64,000 nt of DNA from Lutacidiplasma sp049802875 (GTDB lineage Archaea > Thermoplasmatota > Thermoplasmata > Lutacidiplasmatales > UBA184): the NCBI GenBank assembly GCA_049802875.1, contig JBARNH010000005.1:1-64000 (forward strand), written 5' to 3'. This document shows, piece by piece, positions 40,574 to 48,681 of this stretch. The position numbers and the translations under genes were made by a program. The notes beneath the pieces were generated by a model that did not search any database, was not told the DNA's origin, and was given only the letters and a program-made list of their open reading frames with translations. Position 1 is the first letter of the stretch, and every line of letters starts with the position of its first letter.

Positions 40574-40596
40574 GTTGTAGGTCGCTCCGCTACAAC
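40574..40596 (-). terminator. Hairpin downstream of sufS
   Basis: GTTGTAG (40574-40580) and CTACAAC (40590-40596) form a 7-bp stem with a 9-nt loop 30 nt after the sufS stop. It may end the sufC-sufS message before the separate sufB promoter. Confidence 0.4.
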
Positions 40597-40625
40597 TTCA
40601 CGTCGCGCCATATCGCGGACCTCGC

Positions 40626-41852
40626 CTAGGCGAAAACCTTGGCGACCTTCTCGAGACCATCGTAGAGACGGTCGACCTCGGCCTCCGTGTTGTAGATGTA
40701 CGGGCTGGACCGGGTGAGGGCGGGAACGCCGAGGCGCTCCATCAACGGCTGGCAACAGTGGTGTCCGGCACGAACGGCAATACCGTCGGCGTCGAGCAGG
40801 TTCGCGACGTCGTGGGGATGCACCCCGCGGAGCGCGAACGACTGAAGTCCCTGCCGATCGTGATCGTCGGCCGGTCCGTAGACCCGGAGCGCGTCCCCGA
40901 AGCGACGGGTCGCCTCCTCCCGGGCGTGCGCGTGGAGGCGACGCTCGTGGGCGGCGATCTCATCCCACCCGATTCGTTCGAGGTAATCGAGCGCCGCGGA
41001 GAGTGCGACCGCGCCCCCGACGTTCGGAGTCCCCGCCTCGAAACGAGCAGGCGGTTCTCGATAGCTGACCCGATCCTGGTGGACCTCTTGGATCATCTCT
41101 CCTCCTCCGGACGCCGGCGGCATCTCAGCGAGGAGGTCGCTGCGACCCCACAGAACGCCGATCCCCATCGGGCCGAGCACCTTGTGACCCGAGAACGCCA
41201 GTAGGTCGGCCCCGAGCCGTTGGACGTCGACGGGGCGATGGGGAGCGGACTGGGCTGCGTCGACCACGACCAGCGCTCCGGCGGCGTGCGCCCGGTCGGC
41301 AATCTCTCGGATCGGGTTGACGGTGCCGAGGACGTTCGACACATGGGTCACCGTAACGACCTTCGTCGCCGGCCCGAGCAGGCGGTCGAGTTCCTCCAAA
41401 CGGAGACGACCGTCGTCGTCGATGTCGATGAACTCGAGTTCGATCCCTCGCTGGTCGCGAAGAAAGTGCCATGGCACGATGTTGGAGTGGTGCTCCATCA
41501 CGGTCGCGACGACCCGGTCCCCCCGACGGAGCACCGAGTTTCCGAGGCTGAAGGCCGCGAGGTTGAGCGCTTCGGTCGTTCCGCGAACGAAAACGACCTC
41601 GGAAGGGTCCTTCGCATGGAGGAATCGCGCCACCCGTTCGCGAGCGCCTTCGTAGGCGTCGGTCGCCTCGACGCTCAAAGCGTAGACGCCGCGGTGGACG
41701 TTGGCGTTGGTCTGGGCGTAGAATCGCGATTCGGCCTCGAGGACACTGACGGGCTTCTGAGAAGTGGCCGCCGAGTCAAGATACACGAGCGGATGCCCGT
41801 GGAACGACCGGTCGAGGATCGGAAAGTCCGCCCGGATTCGTTCGACGTCCAT
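40626..41852 (-). CDS. sufS: Cysteine desulfurase SufS
   Basis: A 408-aa PLP enzyme taking sulfur from cysteine for Fe-S clusters. The PLP lysine is in AFSGHKVLGPMGIGVLWG. The aspartate and histidine of the cofactor pocket are in VVVDAAQSAPH and VMEHHSN. The active cysteine lies in the mobile loop AGHHCCQPLM, where most SufS proteins read HHCAQP; here two adjacent cysteines occur. It follows sufC by 31 nt and should be cotranscribed with it. Confidence 0.95.
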   Translation of the reverse strand: MDVERIRADFPILDRSFHGHPLVYLDSAATSQKPVSVLEAESRFYAQTNANVHRGVYALSVEATDAYEGARERVARFLHAKDPSEVVFVRGTTEALNLAAFSLGNSVLRRGDRVVATVMEHHSNIVPWHFLRDQRGIELEFIDIDDDGRLRLEELDRLLGPATKVVTVTHVSNVLGTVNPIREIADRAHAAGALVVVDAAQSAPHRPVDVQRLGADLLAFSGHKVLGPMGIGVLWGRSDLLAEMPPASGGGEMIQEVHQDRVSYREPPARFEAGTPNVGGAVALSAALDYLERIGWDEIAAHERRLHAHAREEATRRFGDALRVYGPADDHDRQGLQSFALRGVHPHDVANLLDADGIAVRAGHHCCQPLMERLGVPALTRSSPYIYNTEAEVDRLYDGLEKVAKVFA

Positions 41853-41883
41853 CTCCGCCCGTTTCCTAGGGGTCGAGGGCGGC

Positions 41884-42657
41884 CTACGACGAGCTCGCCG
41901 CGCCGACCTTCACGAAGTCGTACCCCTTGGCCTCGAGCTCTTCGGCGAGCTCGCGGCCCCCCGACAGGGCGATCACCCCGTCCACCATCACGTGAACGCT
42001 GTCGGGCTTCAGGAACTGAAGGATCCGCTGATAGTGGGTGATGACGAGGATGCCGGCGTCGGGCTGGCGAAGCTTGGCGACCGTTTCGCCCACCGAGCGG
42101 ACGGCGTCGATGTCGAGCCCAGAATCCGGTTCGTCCAGGATCGCGAAGCGCGGCGATAGGGTCGCCATCTGCAGCACTTCGACCCGCTTCTTCTCGCCCC
42201 CAGAGAACCCCTCGTTCAGCGAGCGCTTGAGGAGCGACTCGTCCATCCCGAGGTAGGAGAGGTGGGTCTTCAGGTCCCGGTCGAACGTCGCCACATCGGC
42301 GGTTTGAGCGGTGTGTCGGATCATGTACGACGTCCAGAGAAATTTGGAGAGGGAAAGACCCGAAACTTCCTGGGGGTACTGAAAACCCAGGAAAAGGCCG
42401 GCCTTCGAGCGCTGGTCGACCGGGAGCTTGAGAATATCCTTTCCGTCCAACAGCGCGCTGCCCTTGGTCACCTTGTACTTCGGGTGACCCATCAACGCGT
42501 AGGCGAGCGTGCTCTTCCCCGATCCGTTCGGGCCCATCAGCGCCGTCAACTCGCCGCTGCGGAGGGTCAGAGTGACCCCCTTGAGGATCTCCTTGCCCCC
42601 CACTTCGGCGTGCAGGTTTTCGACGACGAGGGTGTGCGTCTCCGGTGAGGACGGCAT
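41884..42657 (-). CDS. sufC: Fe-S assembly ATPase SufC
   Basis: A 257-aa ABC-type ATPase. Walker A is MGPNGSGKST, the signature FSGGEKKRVE and Walker B FAILDEPDSGLD. The SufC-specific segments LFLGFQYPQEVSGLSLSKFLW and THYQRILQFLKPDSVHVMVDGVI are also present. It powers the SufBCD scaffold. The gene starts a minus-strand unit with sufS and is divergent from the sufR operon. The 101-nt space between them holds its TATA box and a 12-nt sequence shared with the sufD control region. Confidence 0.96.
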   Translation of the reverse strand: MPSSPETHTLVVENLHAEVGGKEILKGVTLTLRSGELTALMGPNGSGKSTLAYALMGHPKYKVTKGSALLDGKDILKLPVDQRSKAGLFLGFQYPQEVSGLSLSKFLWTSYMIRHTAQTADVATFDRDLKTHLSYLGMDESLLKRSLNEGFSGGEKKRVEVLQMATLSPRFAILDEPDSGLDIDAVRSVGETVAKLRQPDAGILVITHYQRILQFLKPDSVHVMVDGVIALSGGRELAEELEAKGYDFVKVGAASSS

Positions 42658-42687
42658 GGGTGCTTCGTCGATTACGAGCCGATACCG

Positions 42688-42697
42688 TTATTTAAGC
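42688..42697 (-). promoter_or_regulatory. TATA box of sufC
   Basis: Minus-strand GCTTAAATAA is centred about 35 nt upstream of the sufC ATG at 42657. Confidence 0.65.
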
Positions 42698-42705
42698 ATG
42701 GCGCG

Positions 42706-42717
42706 GTGTGTAAATCC
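42706..42717 (+). promoter_or_regulatory. GTGTGTAAATCC element shared with the sufD promoter
   Basis: Exactly the same 12 nt occur at 37536-37547. Here they lie between divergent sufC and sufR, and part of the element (GTAAAT) could be the sufR TATA box. A regulatory site common to the suf genes is inferred. Confidence 0.45.
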
Positions 42718-42758
42718 CAGTAGACTGTTCGGGTCATCCGGTGGGAGGGTAGAACTCC

Positions 42759-43406
42759 GTGAGTGCGATGGACAGCGGCTCGCTCGAGGGGACGCGCGGA
42801 CGAATCCTTGAGGAATTGGCGACCGCTCCCCGGACGGCACGCGACCTCGCGAAGAAGCTCGGTATCCAAGAGAGCGCTGCCCGCGGGCATCTCGACCGGA
42901 TGGAAGAGAAGGGACTGGTGCTCCCGTCCTTCCGTCGCGAAGGGGTGGGCCGGCCGCGGAAACGGTACGTCCTGACCGGACAGGGTCAAGACCTGTTCCC
43001 GAAGAAGTACGACCTGATCCTCGACGCGATCGTCGACGAGCTGCTCGCTCGCGAGGGCGAGGGATTCGTCAGCGCGCTGTTCGCCGAATCCGCACGCCGC
43101 ATGGCGGGCGCGATCGTGAAGGAGATACCGAAGGGAGGGACGACCGACGAGAAAGCCCACCGCCTGGTCATCGCCTTGAACGACCTTGGGTTCCGTTGCA
43201 CCGTCGAGAAAACCCCCGAAGGCCACCTCCGGGTGGTCCGCACGAACTGCATCTTCCGCCACAGCGCACTCGCGCACCCGTACCTGCTGTGCGACGTGTT
43301 CGACAAGAACCTCACCGAAGCGCTGCTCGGAGAGGTCGGGGTCGACCTCGAGGACTCGATCGGACGCGGAGGGATGCGATGTTCGCATCTGATCCAGCTC
43401 CGGTAG
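42759..43406 (+). CDS. sufR: SufR-like Fe-S-sensing transcriptional repressor
   Basis: A 215-aa protein. A winged HTH covers about 10-75 (GRILEELATAPRTARDLAKKLGIQESAARGHLDRMEEKGLV, then the R-x-G-x-GRPRKRY wing). A sensory domain follows with cysteines at about 147, 164, 178 and 208. The last three match the arrangement that holds a [4Fe-4S] cluster in cyanobacterial and actinobacterial SufR (TNC..., LLCDVFDKN, GGMRCSHLI). It should repress suf genes when clusters are plentiful. It is divergent from sufC and overlaps the cysteine synthase gene by 28 nt, so it likely governs an operon that includes itself. The start is GTG 42759; ATG 42768 is possible. Confidence 0.85.
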   Translation: MSAMDSGSLEGTRGRILEELATAPRTARDLAKKLGIQESAARGHLDRMEEKGLVLPSFRREGVGRPRKRYVLTGQGQDLFPKKYDLILDAIVDELLAREGEGFVSALFAESARRMAGAIVKEIPKGGTTDEKAHRLVIALNDLGFRCTVEKTPEGHLRVVRTNCIFRHSALAHPYLLCDVFDKNLTEALLGEVGVDLEDSIGRGGMRCSHLIQLR

Positions 43407-44347
43407 TCCGGGCCGGGACCCCTGCTCGAGATCGTTCAGGGGATCCGGCGCTCCTCGACCCGCTGCTGCGGGCGATCGGCGGTACACCGCTACTTCCGCT
43501 CGCTCGACTCCCCGAGGTCGCCGCAGGCCGATTCGAGCTGTGGGCCAAAGCCGAATTCCTCAATCCGAGCGGATCCGTCAAGGATCGAGCGGCGCTCGAG
43601 ATCGTCCGGTCGGGCCTCGCGGACGGACTCCTCGGCGGGTCCCGGACCTTGCTCGACGCCTCCAGCGGCAACACCGCGGTCGCTTACGCGATGCTCGGTG
43701 CCCGACTCGGCTTCGTCGTGGAACTCTGCCTGCCCCGGAACGCCAACCCGGAGCGCGTCGCTCGCGTCCGGAGCTTCGGCGCGCGGGTCGTATTCACCGA
43801 TCCGGGCGAAGGGACCGACGGCGCCCAACGGGAGGCGCGTCGACGAGCGGAAGAAGACCCGACTCGGTACTGGTATCCCGATCAGTACAACCACCCGGCC
43901 AACCCCCTCGCTCATTATCGACATACGGGCCCCGAGATATGGGACGGGACATCGGGCCGTATCACCGACTTCGTCGCCGGGGTCGGGACCGGCGGCACCA
44001 TCTCCGGGACGGGGCGGTTCCTGAAGGAGCAACGGGCGACGATCCGGGTCGTGGGCGTGGAGCCCGCCGGTCCGATCCACGGCATCGAGGGTCTGAAGCA
44101 TCTTCCGTCGGCGCTCCGTCCGACGACGTACGACGAACGCGTGGTGGATGCCACGCTCCGCGTCGATACGGAGGCGGCCGAGGAGATGCAGCGACGCCTC
44201 GCCCGGGAGGAAGGGCTCTCGGTGGGAGTCTCTTCGGGCGCTGCGGTCGTCGCCGCGCTTCAGGTCGGTCGGGAACGCCCCGGCGCCGTCGTAGTGACCC
44301 TTCTGCCGGACGGCGGCCACCGACCGACCGCCGAGGAGACGCGATGA
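43379..44347 (+). CDS. Cysteine synthase family enzyme (CysK/CysM-like)
   Basis: A 322-aa PLP enzyme. The PLP lysine is K68 (NPSGSVKDRAA), the substrate loop is SSGNTA at 95-100, and the phosphate loop is GTGGTISGTG. It should join a sulfur donor to an activated serine (O-acetyl- or O-phosphoserine). The C-terminus ends soon after LLPDGGHRPTAEETR, short of the usual GDRYL-type tail. Downstream lie a JAMM peptidase and a CysO-like carrier, as in the Mycobacterium cysM-cysO-mec locus. A protein-thiocarboxylate sulfur donor is therefore plausible. The start overlaps sufR by 28 nt. Confidence 0.88.
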   Translation: MFASDPAPVVRAGTPARDRSGDPALLDPLLRAIGGTPLLPLARLPEVAAGRFELWAKAEFLNPSGSVKDRAALEIVRSGLADGLLGGSRTLLDASSGNTAVAYAMLGARLGFVVELCLPRNANPERVARVRSFGARVVFTDPGEGTDGAQREARRRAEEDPTRYWYPDQYNHPANPLAHYRHTGPEIWDGTSGRITDFVAGVGTGGTISGTGRFLKEQRATIRVVGVEPAGPIHGIEGLKHLPSALRPTTYDERVVDATLRVDTEAAEEMQRRLAREEGLSVGVSSGAAVVAALQVGRERPGAVVVTLLPDGGHRPTAEETR

Positions 44348-44832
44348 GGTCGGTCCGCATCCCGGAATCGCTGGTCGACGAGATGCGCCGGCACGCCCGC
44401 GAGACATACCCGGACGAGTGTTGCGGGTTTCTGGTCGCACTGGCTGAGCCTCCCTCCGCGACCGGCCCGCGGTCGATCGTTTCCGTCCGGCGGACCGCGA
44501 ATGACTTCGAGGGAGAGCGCCGCCGTCGATTCGTCATTCGCCCCCAGGAGCTGCGGGCGGCCGAGCGTTCCGTGGAGAGCACCTCCCGACTGATCGGAGG
44601 GTTCTACCACTCCCACCCGGACCACCCGGCGCGGCCTTCCGCCTTCGACCAGGAGCATGCATGGCCGTGGTACACCTACCTCGTGATCTCCGTCACCGCG
44701 ACGAGCGTGCCCGCGGTGGGAGCGTTCGAACTCGACCCGGAGTCGGGGGAGTTCCGGGAGGTTCCTTTGGAAGTCGGCCGCGGCGATGACGCCGAGGTAA
44801 GCGAGAGCCTAAGAGCGCCCGGGGGACGGTGA
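44344..44832 (+). CDS. JAMM/MPN+ metallopeptidase, Mec+-like
   Basis: A 162-aa zinc peptidase. The full JAMM motif is present: E25 (YPDECCGFL) and H89-S-H91-P-x6-S99-x2-D102 (YHSHPDHPARPSAFD). In Mycobacterium the homologue Mec+ frees cysteine from CysO-cysteine. Here the start codon overlaps the cysteine synthase stop (ATGA) and the gene is followed by a CysO-like/E1 fusion. The same role, cleaving after a Gly-Gly end, is likely. It could also cut the fused carrier away from its E1 partner, which is inference. Confidence 0.88.
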   Translation: MRSVRIPESLVDEMRRHARETYPDECCGFLVALAEPPSATGPRSIVSVRRTANDFEGERRRRFVIRPQELRAAERSVESTSRLIGGFYHSHPDHPARPSAFDQEHAWPWYTYLVISVTATSVPAVGAFELDPESGEFREVPLEVGRGDDAEVSESLRAPGGR

Positions 44833-44837
44833 GGCCG

Positions 44838-46319
44838 ATGCCGACCGGGACCGTGAAGATCCCCACTCCCTTGCGTCCGCTCGCGGGAGGGCTCGCCGAA
44901 GTCGCCTCCGAGGGCGCCACGGTCGGGGCGATGGTCCACGGAGTGACAGAGACCTATCCTGCGCTCCAGAAGCATCTGTTCACCGCGGAGGGAAAATTGC
45001 GGAACTTCGTCAGCGTTTACCTCAACGACGAGGACGTCCGCTACCTCCAGCGGGACGCGACCCCGGTAAAGAACGGCGACGTGGTTTCGATCGTGCCGGC
45101 GATCGCGGGTGGCTCTCCCTCTCGCGCCCAGACCACCGGCGGACCGCTCCCGGTCCTCCCGAACGCCGCGCCGGACTCGCTCGACCGAGACCAGCTCCGA
45201 CGATATAGCCGTCATCTGCTCCTTCCCGAGGTCGGGGTCGCGGGCCAGAAGAAACTCCGCGGGTCGAAGGTACTGTTGGTCGGAGCCGGAGGGCTCGGAG
45301 CTCCGACCGCACTCTACCTCGCCGCGGCGGGGGTAGGGGAGATCGGGCTCGTCGATTTCGATGAGATCGAACTCTCCAATCTGCAGCGACAGGTGCTCTA
45401 CACGACCCACGACCTGGGTCGGCCCAAGCTCGACGCGGCGAAGGACCGGCTCGAAGCGTTGAACCCGGACGTCCGGGTGGTACCGATCGCTCAGCGATTG
45501 ACCGCGGCCACGGCGCTCGACGTGCTACAGCCGTACGACGTGATCGTGGACGGGACCGACAACTTCCCGACGCGCTACCTCGTGAACGACGCGTGCGTTC
45601 TGCTGGGAAAGCCGAACGTCTATGGCTCGATCTACCGGTTCGAGGGGCAGGCGAGCGTCTTTGACGCGAAGCGAGGACCCTGCTACCGCTGCCTTTACTC
45701 GGAGCCACCGCCCCCGGAGCTCGCTCCGTCCTGCGCCGAGGCGGGGGTTCTCGGGGTCCTGCCGGGGCTGATCGGCCTGGTGCAGGCGACGGAGACCCTG
45801 AAGCTCCTCCTCGGGGTCGGGGAACCGCTGATCGGCCGCCTGATGCTGTACGACGCGCTCGCGATGCGCGTCCGGGAAGTGAAGCTCCGGAAGAATCCGA
45901 CGTGCGTGATCTGCTCGCCCGCCGCGACGCAAAAGGGGCTCATCGACTACGCGGCGTTCTGCGGGGTGCTCGCCCCCGCGGACGGAACCGCCGATTCCAC
46001 GCTGCCCGAGATCTCCCCGGAAGCGCTCCGCGACGAACTGGCCGGCCCGGACCCGCCGATGCTCGTCGACGTTCGAGAGCCGAACGAATGGGAGATCGTC
46101 CACCTTCCCGAAGCCCACCTGATCCCACGGGCGCAGCTTCCGGACCGGCTCAACGAGCTCACGAGCGCGCGTCGCCTGGTCGTCTACTGCCGCACGGGGG
46201 GTCGCTCATCGCAGGCGACCCGCCTCCTGCTCGACCTCGGGTTCTCGAACGTTCGGAATCTGACCGGCGGGATCACCGCGTGGGCTCAGAAGGTCGACCC
46301 GAGTCTCCCCACCTACTGA
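44838..46319 (+). CDS. CysO/MoaD-like carrier fused to MoeB/ThiF-type E1 and rhodanese
   Basis: A 493-aa three-domain protein. Residues 1-92 form a ubiquitin-fold sulfur carrier very close in pattern to mycobacterial CysO (VKIPTPLRPLAGG..., SVYLNDEDVR..., SIVPAIAGG), ending in G91-G92. A linker (93-112) holds a second GG at 101-102. Residues about 113-365 are the adenylyltransferase (GAGGLGAPTALYLAAAGVG, VDFDEIELSNLQRQ) with zinc pairs CYRC (282-285) and CVIC (356-359). Residues about 390-490 are a rhodanese with active C451 (YCRTGGRSS). It should adenylate and sulfurate the carrier's glycine end. ATG 44838 is preferred; GTG 44829 overlaps the previous stop. Confidence 0.92.
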   Translation: MPTGTVKIPTPLRPLAGGLAEVASEGATVGAMVHGVTETYPALQKHLFTAEGKLRNFVSVYLNDEDVRYLQRDATPVKNGDVVSIVPAIAGGSPSRAQTTGGPLPVLPNAAPDSLDRDQLRRYSRHLLLPEVGVAGQKKLRGSKVLLVGAGGLGAPTALYLAAAGVGEIGLVDFDEIELSNLQRQVLYTTHDLGRPKLDAAKDRLEALNPDVRVVPIAQRLTAATALDVLQPYDVIVDGTDNFPTRYLVNDACVLLGKPNVYGSIYRFEGQASVFDAKRGPCYRCLYSEPPPPELAPSCAEAGVLGVLPGLIGLVQATETLKLLLGVGEPLIGRLMLYDALAMRVREVKLRKNPTCVICSPAATQKGLIDYAAFCGVLAPADGTADSTLPEISPEALRDELAGPDPPMLVDVREPNEWEIVHLPEAHLIPRAQLPDRLNELTSARRLVVYCRTGGRSSQATRLLLDLGFSNVRNLTGGITAWAQKVDPSLPTY

Positions 46320-46350
46320 CGGGGGGCTCCGGGCCGCCGCAACGACCCGC

Positions 46351-46866
46351 CTACGACCCTCCGGCGTCGACGGTCAGCTCCGCCGCGTATGACCGGGCCC
46401 GGCGAGATAGCTCGCGCGCGAACGCCACGGGGTCCCGGGGCGAGATGAAGAGCGGAACTCCCTCCGCCGTGATCAGCAGCCCCGTCGGGTCGGTATAGAC
46501 GGCGTCGAAGCTTCCGATGAACGGGCTCCACATCCGACCTCGATAGCCCCAGGAGCCGAAGAATCCGGTGGGGGAGAGGTCGCGGAGCCGCATGTACTCG
46601 ATCTTCCGGACCTGCGCCAACGTGAGGCGCCGCCCACCCAGGATACGCCGGGCGTGAAGGTACCGGTGGTCCATGGAGTAATAGGTCGAAAAGTAGCGGA
46701 AGAGCAGGAACAGCGTCCCCAGGATGAGGAGGTAGATCAGGTCCGGGTTCGAGTCGTACGAGCTGCGGAGCACGACGAAGTACAGCAGCAGGATCACGAC
46801 GGCGTACGCCCCGACCGTGGCGACCGAGATCGAAGCGTAGGCTCGGAATCGTCCCGACGCATCCAA
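46351..46866 (-). CDS. Two-helix membrane protein with a PH-like domain
   Basis: A 171-aa protein. Two N-terminal membrane helices (about 15-35 and 42-60) are followed by a domain (YSMDHRYLHARRILGGRRLTLAQVRKIEYMRLRDL... GLLITAEGVPLFISPRDPVAFARELSRR) with the strand-and-terminal-helix pattern of bacterial PH domains. No specific function is known. It is the last gene of the long minus-strand run that includes ABCE1, 34 nt downstream of it. Confidence 0.65.
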   Translation of the reverse strand: MDASGRFRAYASISVATVGAYAVVILLLYFVVLRSSYDSNPDLIYLLILGTLFLLFRYFSTYYSMDHRYLHARRILGGRRLTLAQVRKIEYMRLRDLSPTGFFGSWGYRGRMWSPFIGSFDAVYTDPTGLLITAEGVPLFISPRDPVAFARELSRRARSYAAELTVDAGGS

Positions 46867-46900
46867 CGCCGGCGGGTGGGGCGGCGTCGCCTCGGGGCCG

Positions 46901-48679
46901 TCACTCGGGGGCGTCGTAGTAGTACTCCTTGCGGGCGCGCTGCTCCCGGTCGAGGACCGACCCCTCGCGGTTGATCCGAGGACGGAGCGTCTCCGGGTCC
47001 CGGCGGAAGGTGATGCTGACTCCCTCGAGGAGACGGTTCATTCCCTCGCGCATCGCGAACGGACCGTCCCCCCGACCGCTCGACCCACCGGGCGCCGCCG
47101 GCCCAAAGACCATCAGCTCGTCGCTCGCGAGGTCGAGGAAGTAGACATCGTGGTCGACGACTAGGGCGCTGACCGCCTGGCGCTCGACCTGACGACGAAT
47201 GAGACGTGCCATCGACATCCGCTCGTCCGCGTCGAGGTACGCCGACGGCTCGTCGAGAAGGTACAGGGTCGCCGGGCGGGCGAGGGCGAGGGCGACGGCC
47301 GCTCGCTGCAATTCGCCCCCGGAGAGGTCGGTGAGCGCGACGTCCTGGATCTCCTCCAAGTGAAGTCCGGGGACGAGCTCGCGGTCGAACAACTTCGCAT
47401 CGAACGTCGGGTCGCTCGCGAGGGCGAGCGCACGCTCTCGCAGGCTGGCCGATTGGGTCGCCTTCAGGTACTGCGGTTTGTAGCTCACGGTGACCCCCGG
47501 CGGCGGGGTCCCACGCGTCGGCGGCTCTACGCCCGCGAGCATGCGCACGAAGGTCGTTTTCCCGGTGGCATTCGGCCCGACGATCCCGACCGTCTGTCCC
47601 CGAGCGAGCGCCCCGGCTCCGACCGAGAGGTGGAATTCGGGATACTCTTTCTCGAGAGCGGGGAATTGGACGAGGACGTTCGCGCGGGCGGCCGGCTTGG
47701 GAGGGTGAGCGACGAACCGGACGGGCTCCGTACGGAAGCGAACGTTCTCGTCCTTGAGGTATCCGGTCAGATAGGTGTTGATCGCGGAGCGCATCGGGAG
47801 CGGATGGCTGATCACTCCAAAGGCGGCGGGCTCGCCGTAGATCAGATGCGCCTGGTCGGCGAGATAGTCCAACAGCGCGAGGTCATGCTCGACGACCAGG
47901 ACGCTCTTCGTTTCGCCGAGTCGACGGAGGATCTTCGCCACCTCGAGCCGGTGCACGATGTCGAGGTAACTGGATGGTTCGTCGATCAGGTATAGGTCGG
48001 CGTCGGTGGCGAGCGTCCGCGCGATCGACACGAGCTGGAGCTCGCCGCCCGACAGCTCGCTGAGTCGCCGGTCCGCGCGGTGGCCGAGGCCGACCGCTTC
48101 GAGCGTCGACCGCCCGGGGCCGCCCCCCGCCACAACGTACTCGCTCGCGGTGAACGGCTCGTCGGCGATCCGGTCGACGTATTGGGGCTTGACGACCGAG
48201 CGGAGTTCGCCCGAGGCGACCCGCTCGAAGTGCGCACGGAGCGCGGTCCCCCGGTAATGTTCGAGCACTTTCGTCCAGTCGCCGGGAGTCTCGTACTCTC
48301 CGAGGTTCGGCACCTCTTGTCCGGAGAGGAGGCGAAGCGCGGTCGTCTTGCCGGTCCCGTTCGGTCCCAGGAGACCGGTGATCCCTCGCGCGGGTGGGAT
48401 CGGCATCCGGTACATCCGGAAGCCGTTGTATCCGTACCGGTGGACGATCTCGGTTGGGTCGGCCTCGGGGGTGTTGAGGATCTTGATCGCATCGAACGGG
48501 CACTTGTGCACGCAGATGCCGCAGCCGATGCAGAGCGTCTCGGAAATGATCGGTTTGCCCGTCGGCCCCTCGACGATGCACTCCTGCCCCATGCGCACCG
48601 GCGGGCAGTACGCCTGGCACTCCCACTGGCACTCCTTCGGGTGGCACCGGTCGTTCAGCAGGATCGCGATGCGCGCCAC
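46901..48679 (-). CDS. Ribosome recycling ATPase ABCE1/Rli1
   Basis: A 592-aa protein. An N-terminal Fe-S region carries two clusters (CHPKECQWECQAYCP and CIGCGICVHKCPFDAI). Two ABC ATPase domains follow, with Walker A motifs GPNGTGKTT and GPNATGKTT and both signatures LSGGELQ. The linked Walker B motifs are LIDEPSSYLD and LLDEPSAYLD. It splits ribosomes after termination in archaea and eukaryotes. Its clusters make it a client of the Suf genes nearby. The gene follows an ABC-exporter ATPase gene by 2 nt, an unusual companion for a translation factor. Confidence 0.97.
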   Translation of the reverse strand: MARIAILLNDRCHPKECQWECQAYCPPVRMGQECIVEGPTGKPIISETLCIGCGICVHKCPFDAIKILNTPEADPTEIVHRYGYNGFRMYRMPIPPARGITGLLGPNGTGKTTALRLLSGQEVPNLGEYETPGDWTKVLEHYRGTALRAHFERVASGELRSVVKPQYVDRIADEPFTASEYVVAGGGPGRSTLEAVGLGHRADRRLSELSGGELQLVSIARTLATDADLYLIDEPSSYLDIVHRLEVAKILRRLGETKSVLVVEHDLALLDYLADQAHLIYGEPAAFGVISHPLPMRSAINTYLTGYLKDENVRFRTEPVRFVAHPPKPAARANVLVQFPALEKEYPEFHLSVGAGALARGQTVGIVGPNATGKTTFVRMLAGVEPPTRGTPPPGVTVSYKPQYLKATQSASLRERALALASDPTFDAKLFDRELVPGLHLEEIQDVALTDLSGGELQRAAVALALARPATLYLLDEPSAYLDADERMSMARLIRRQVERQAVSALVVDHDVYFLDLASDELMVFGPAAPGGSSGRGDGPFAMREGMNRLLEGVSITFRRDPETLRPRINREGSVLDREQRARKEYYYDAPE

Positions 48680-48681
48680 GC

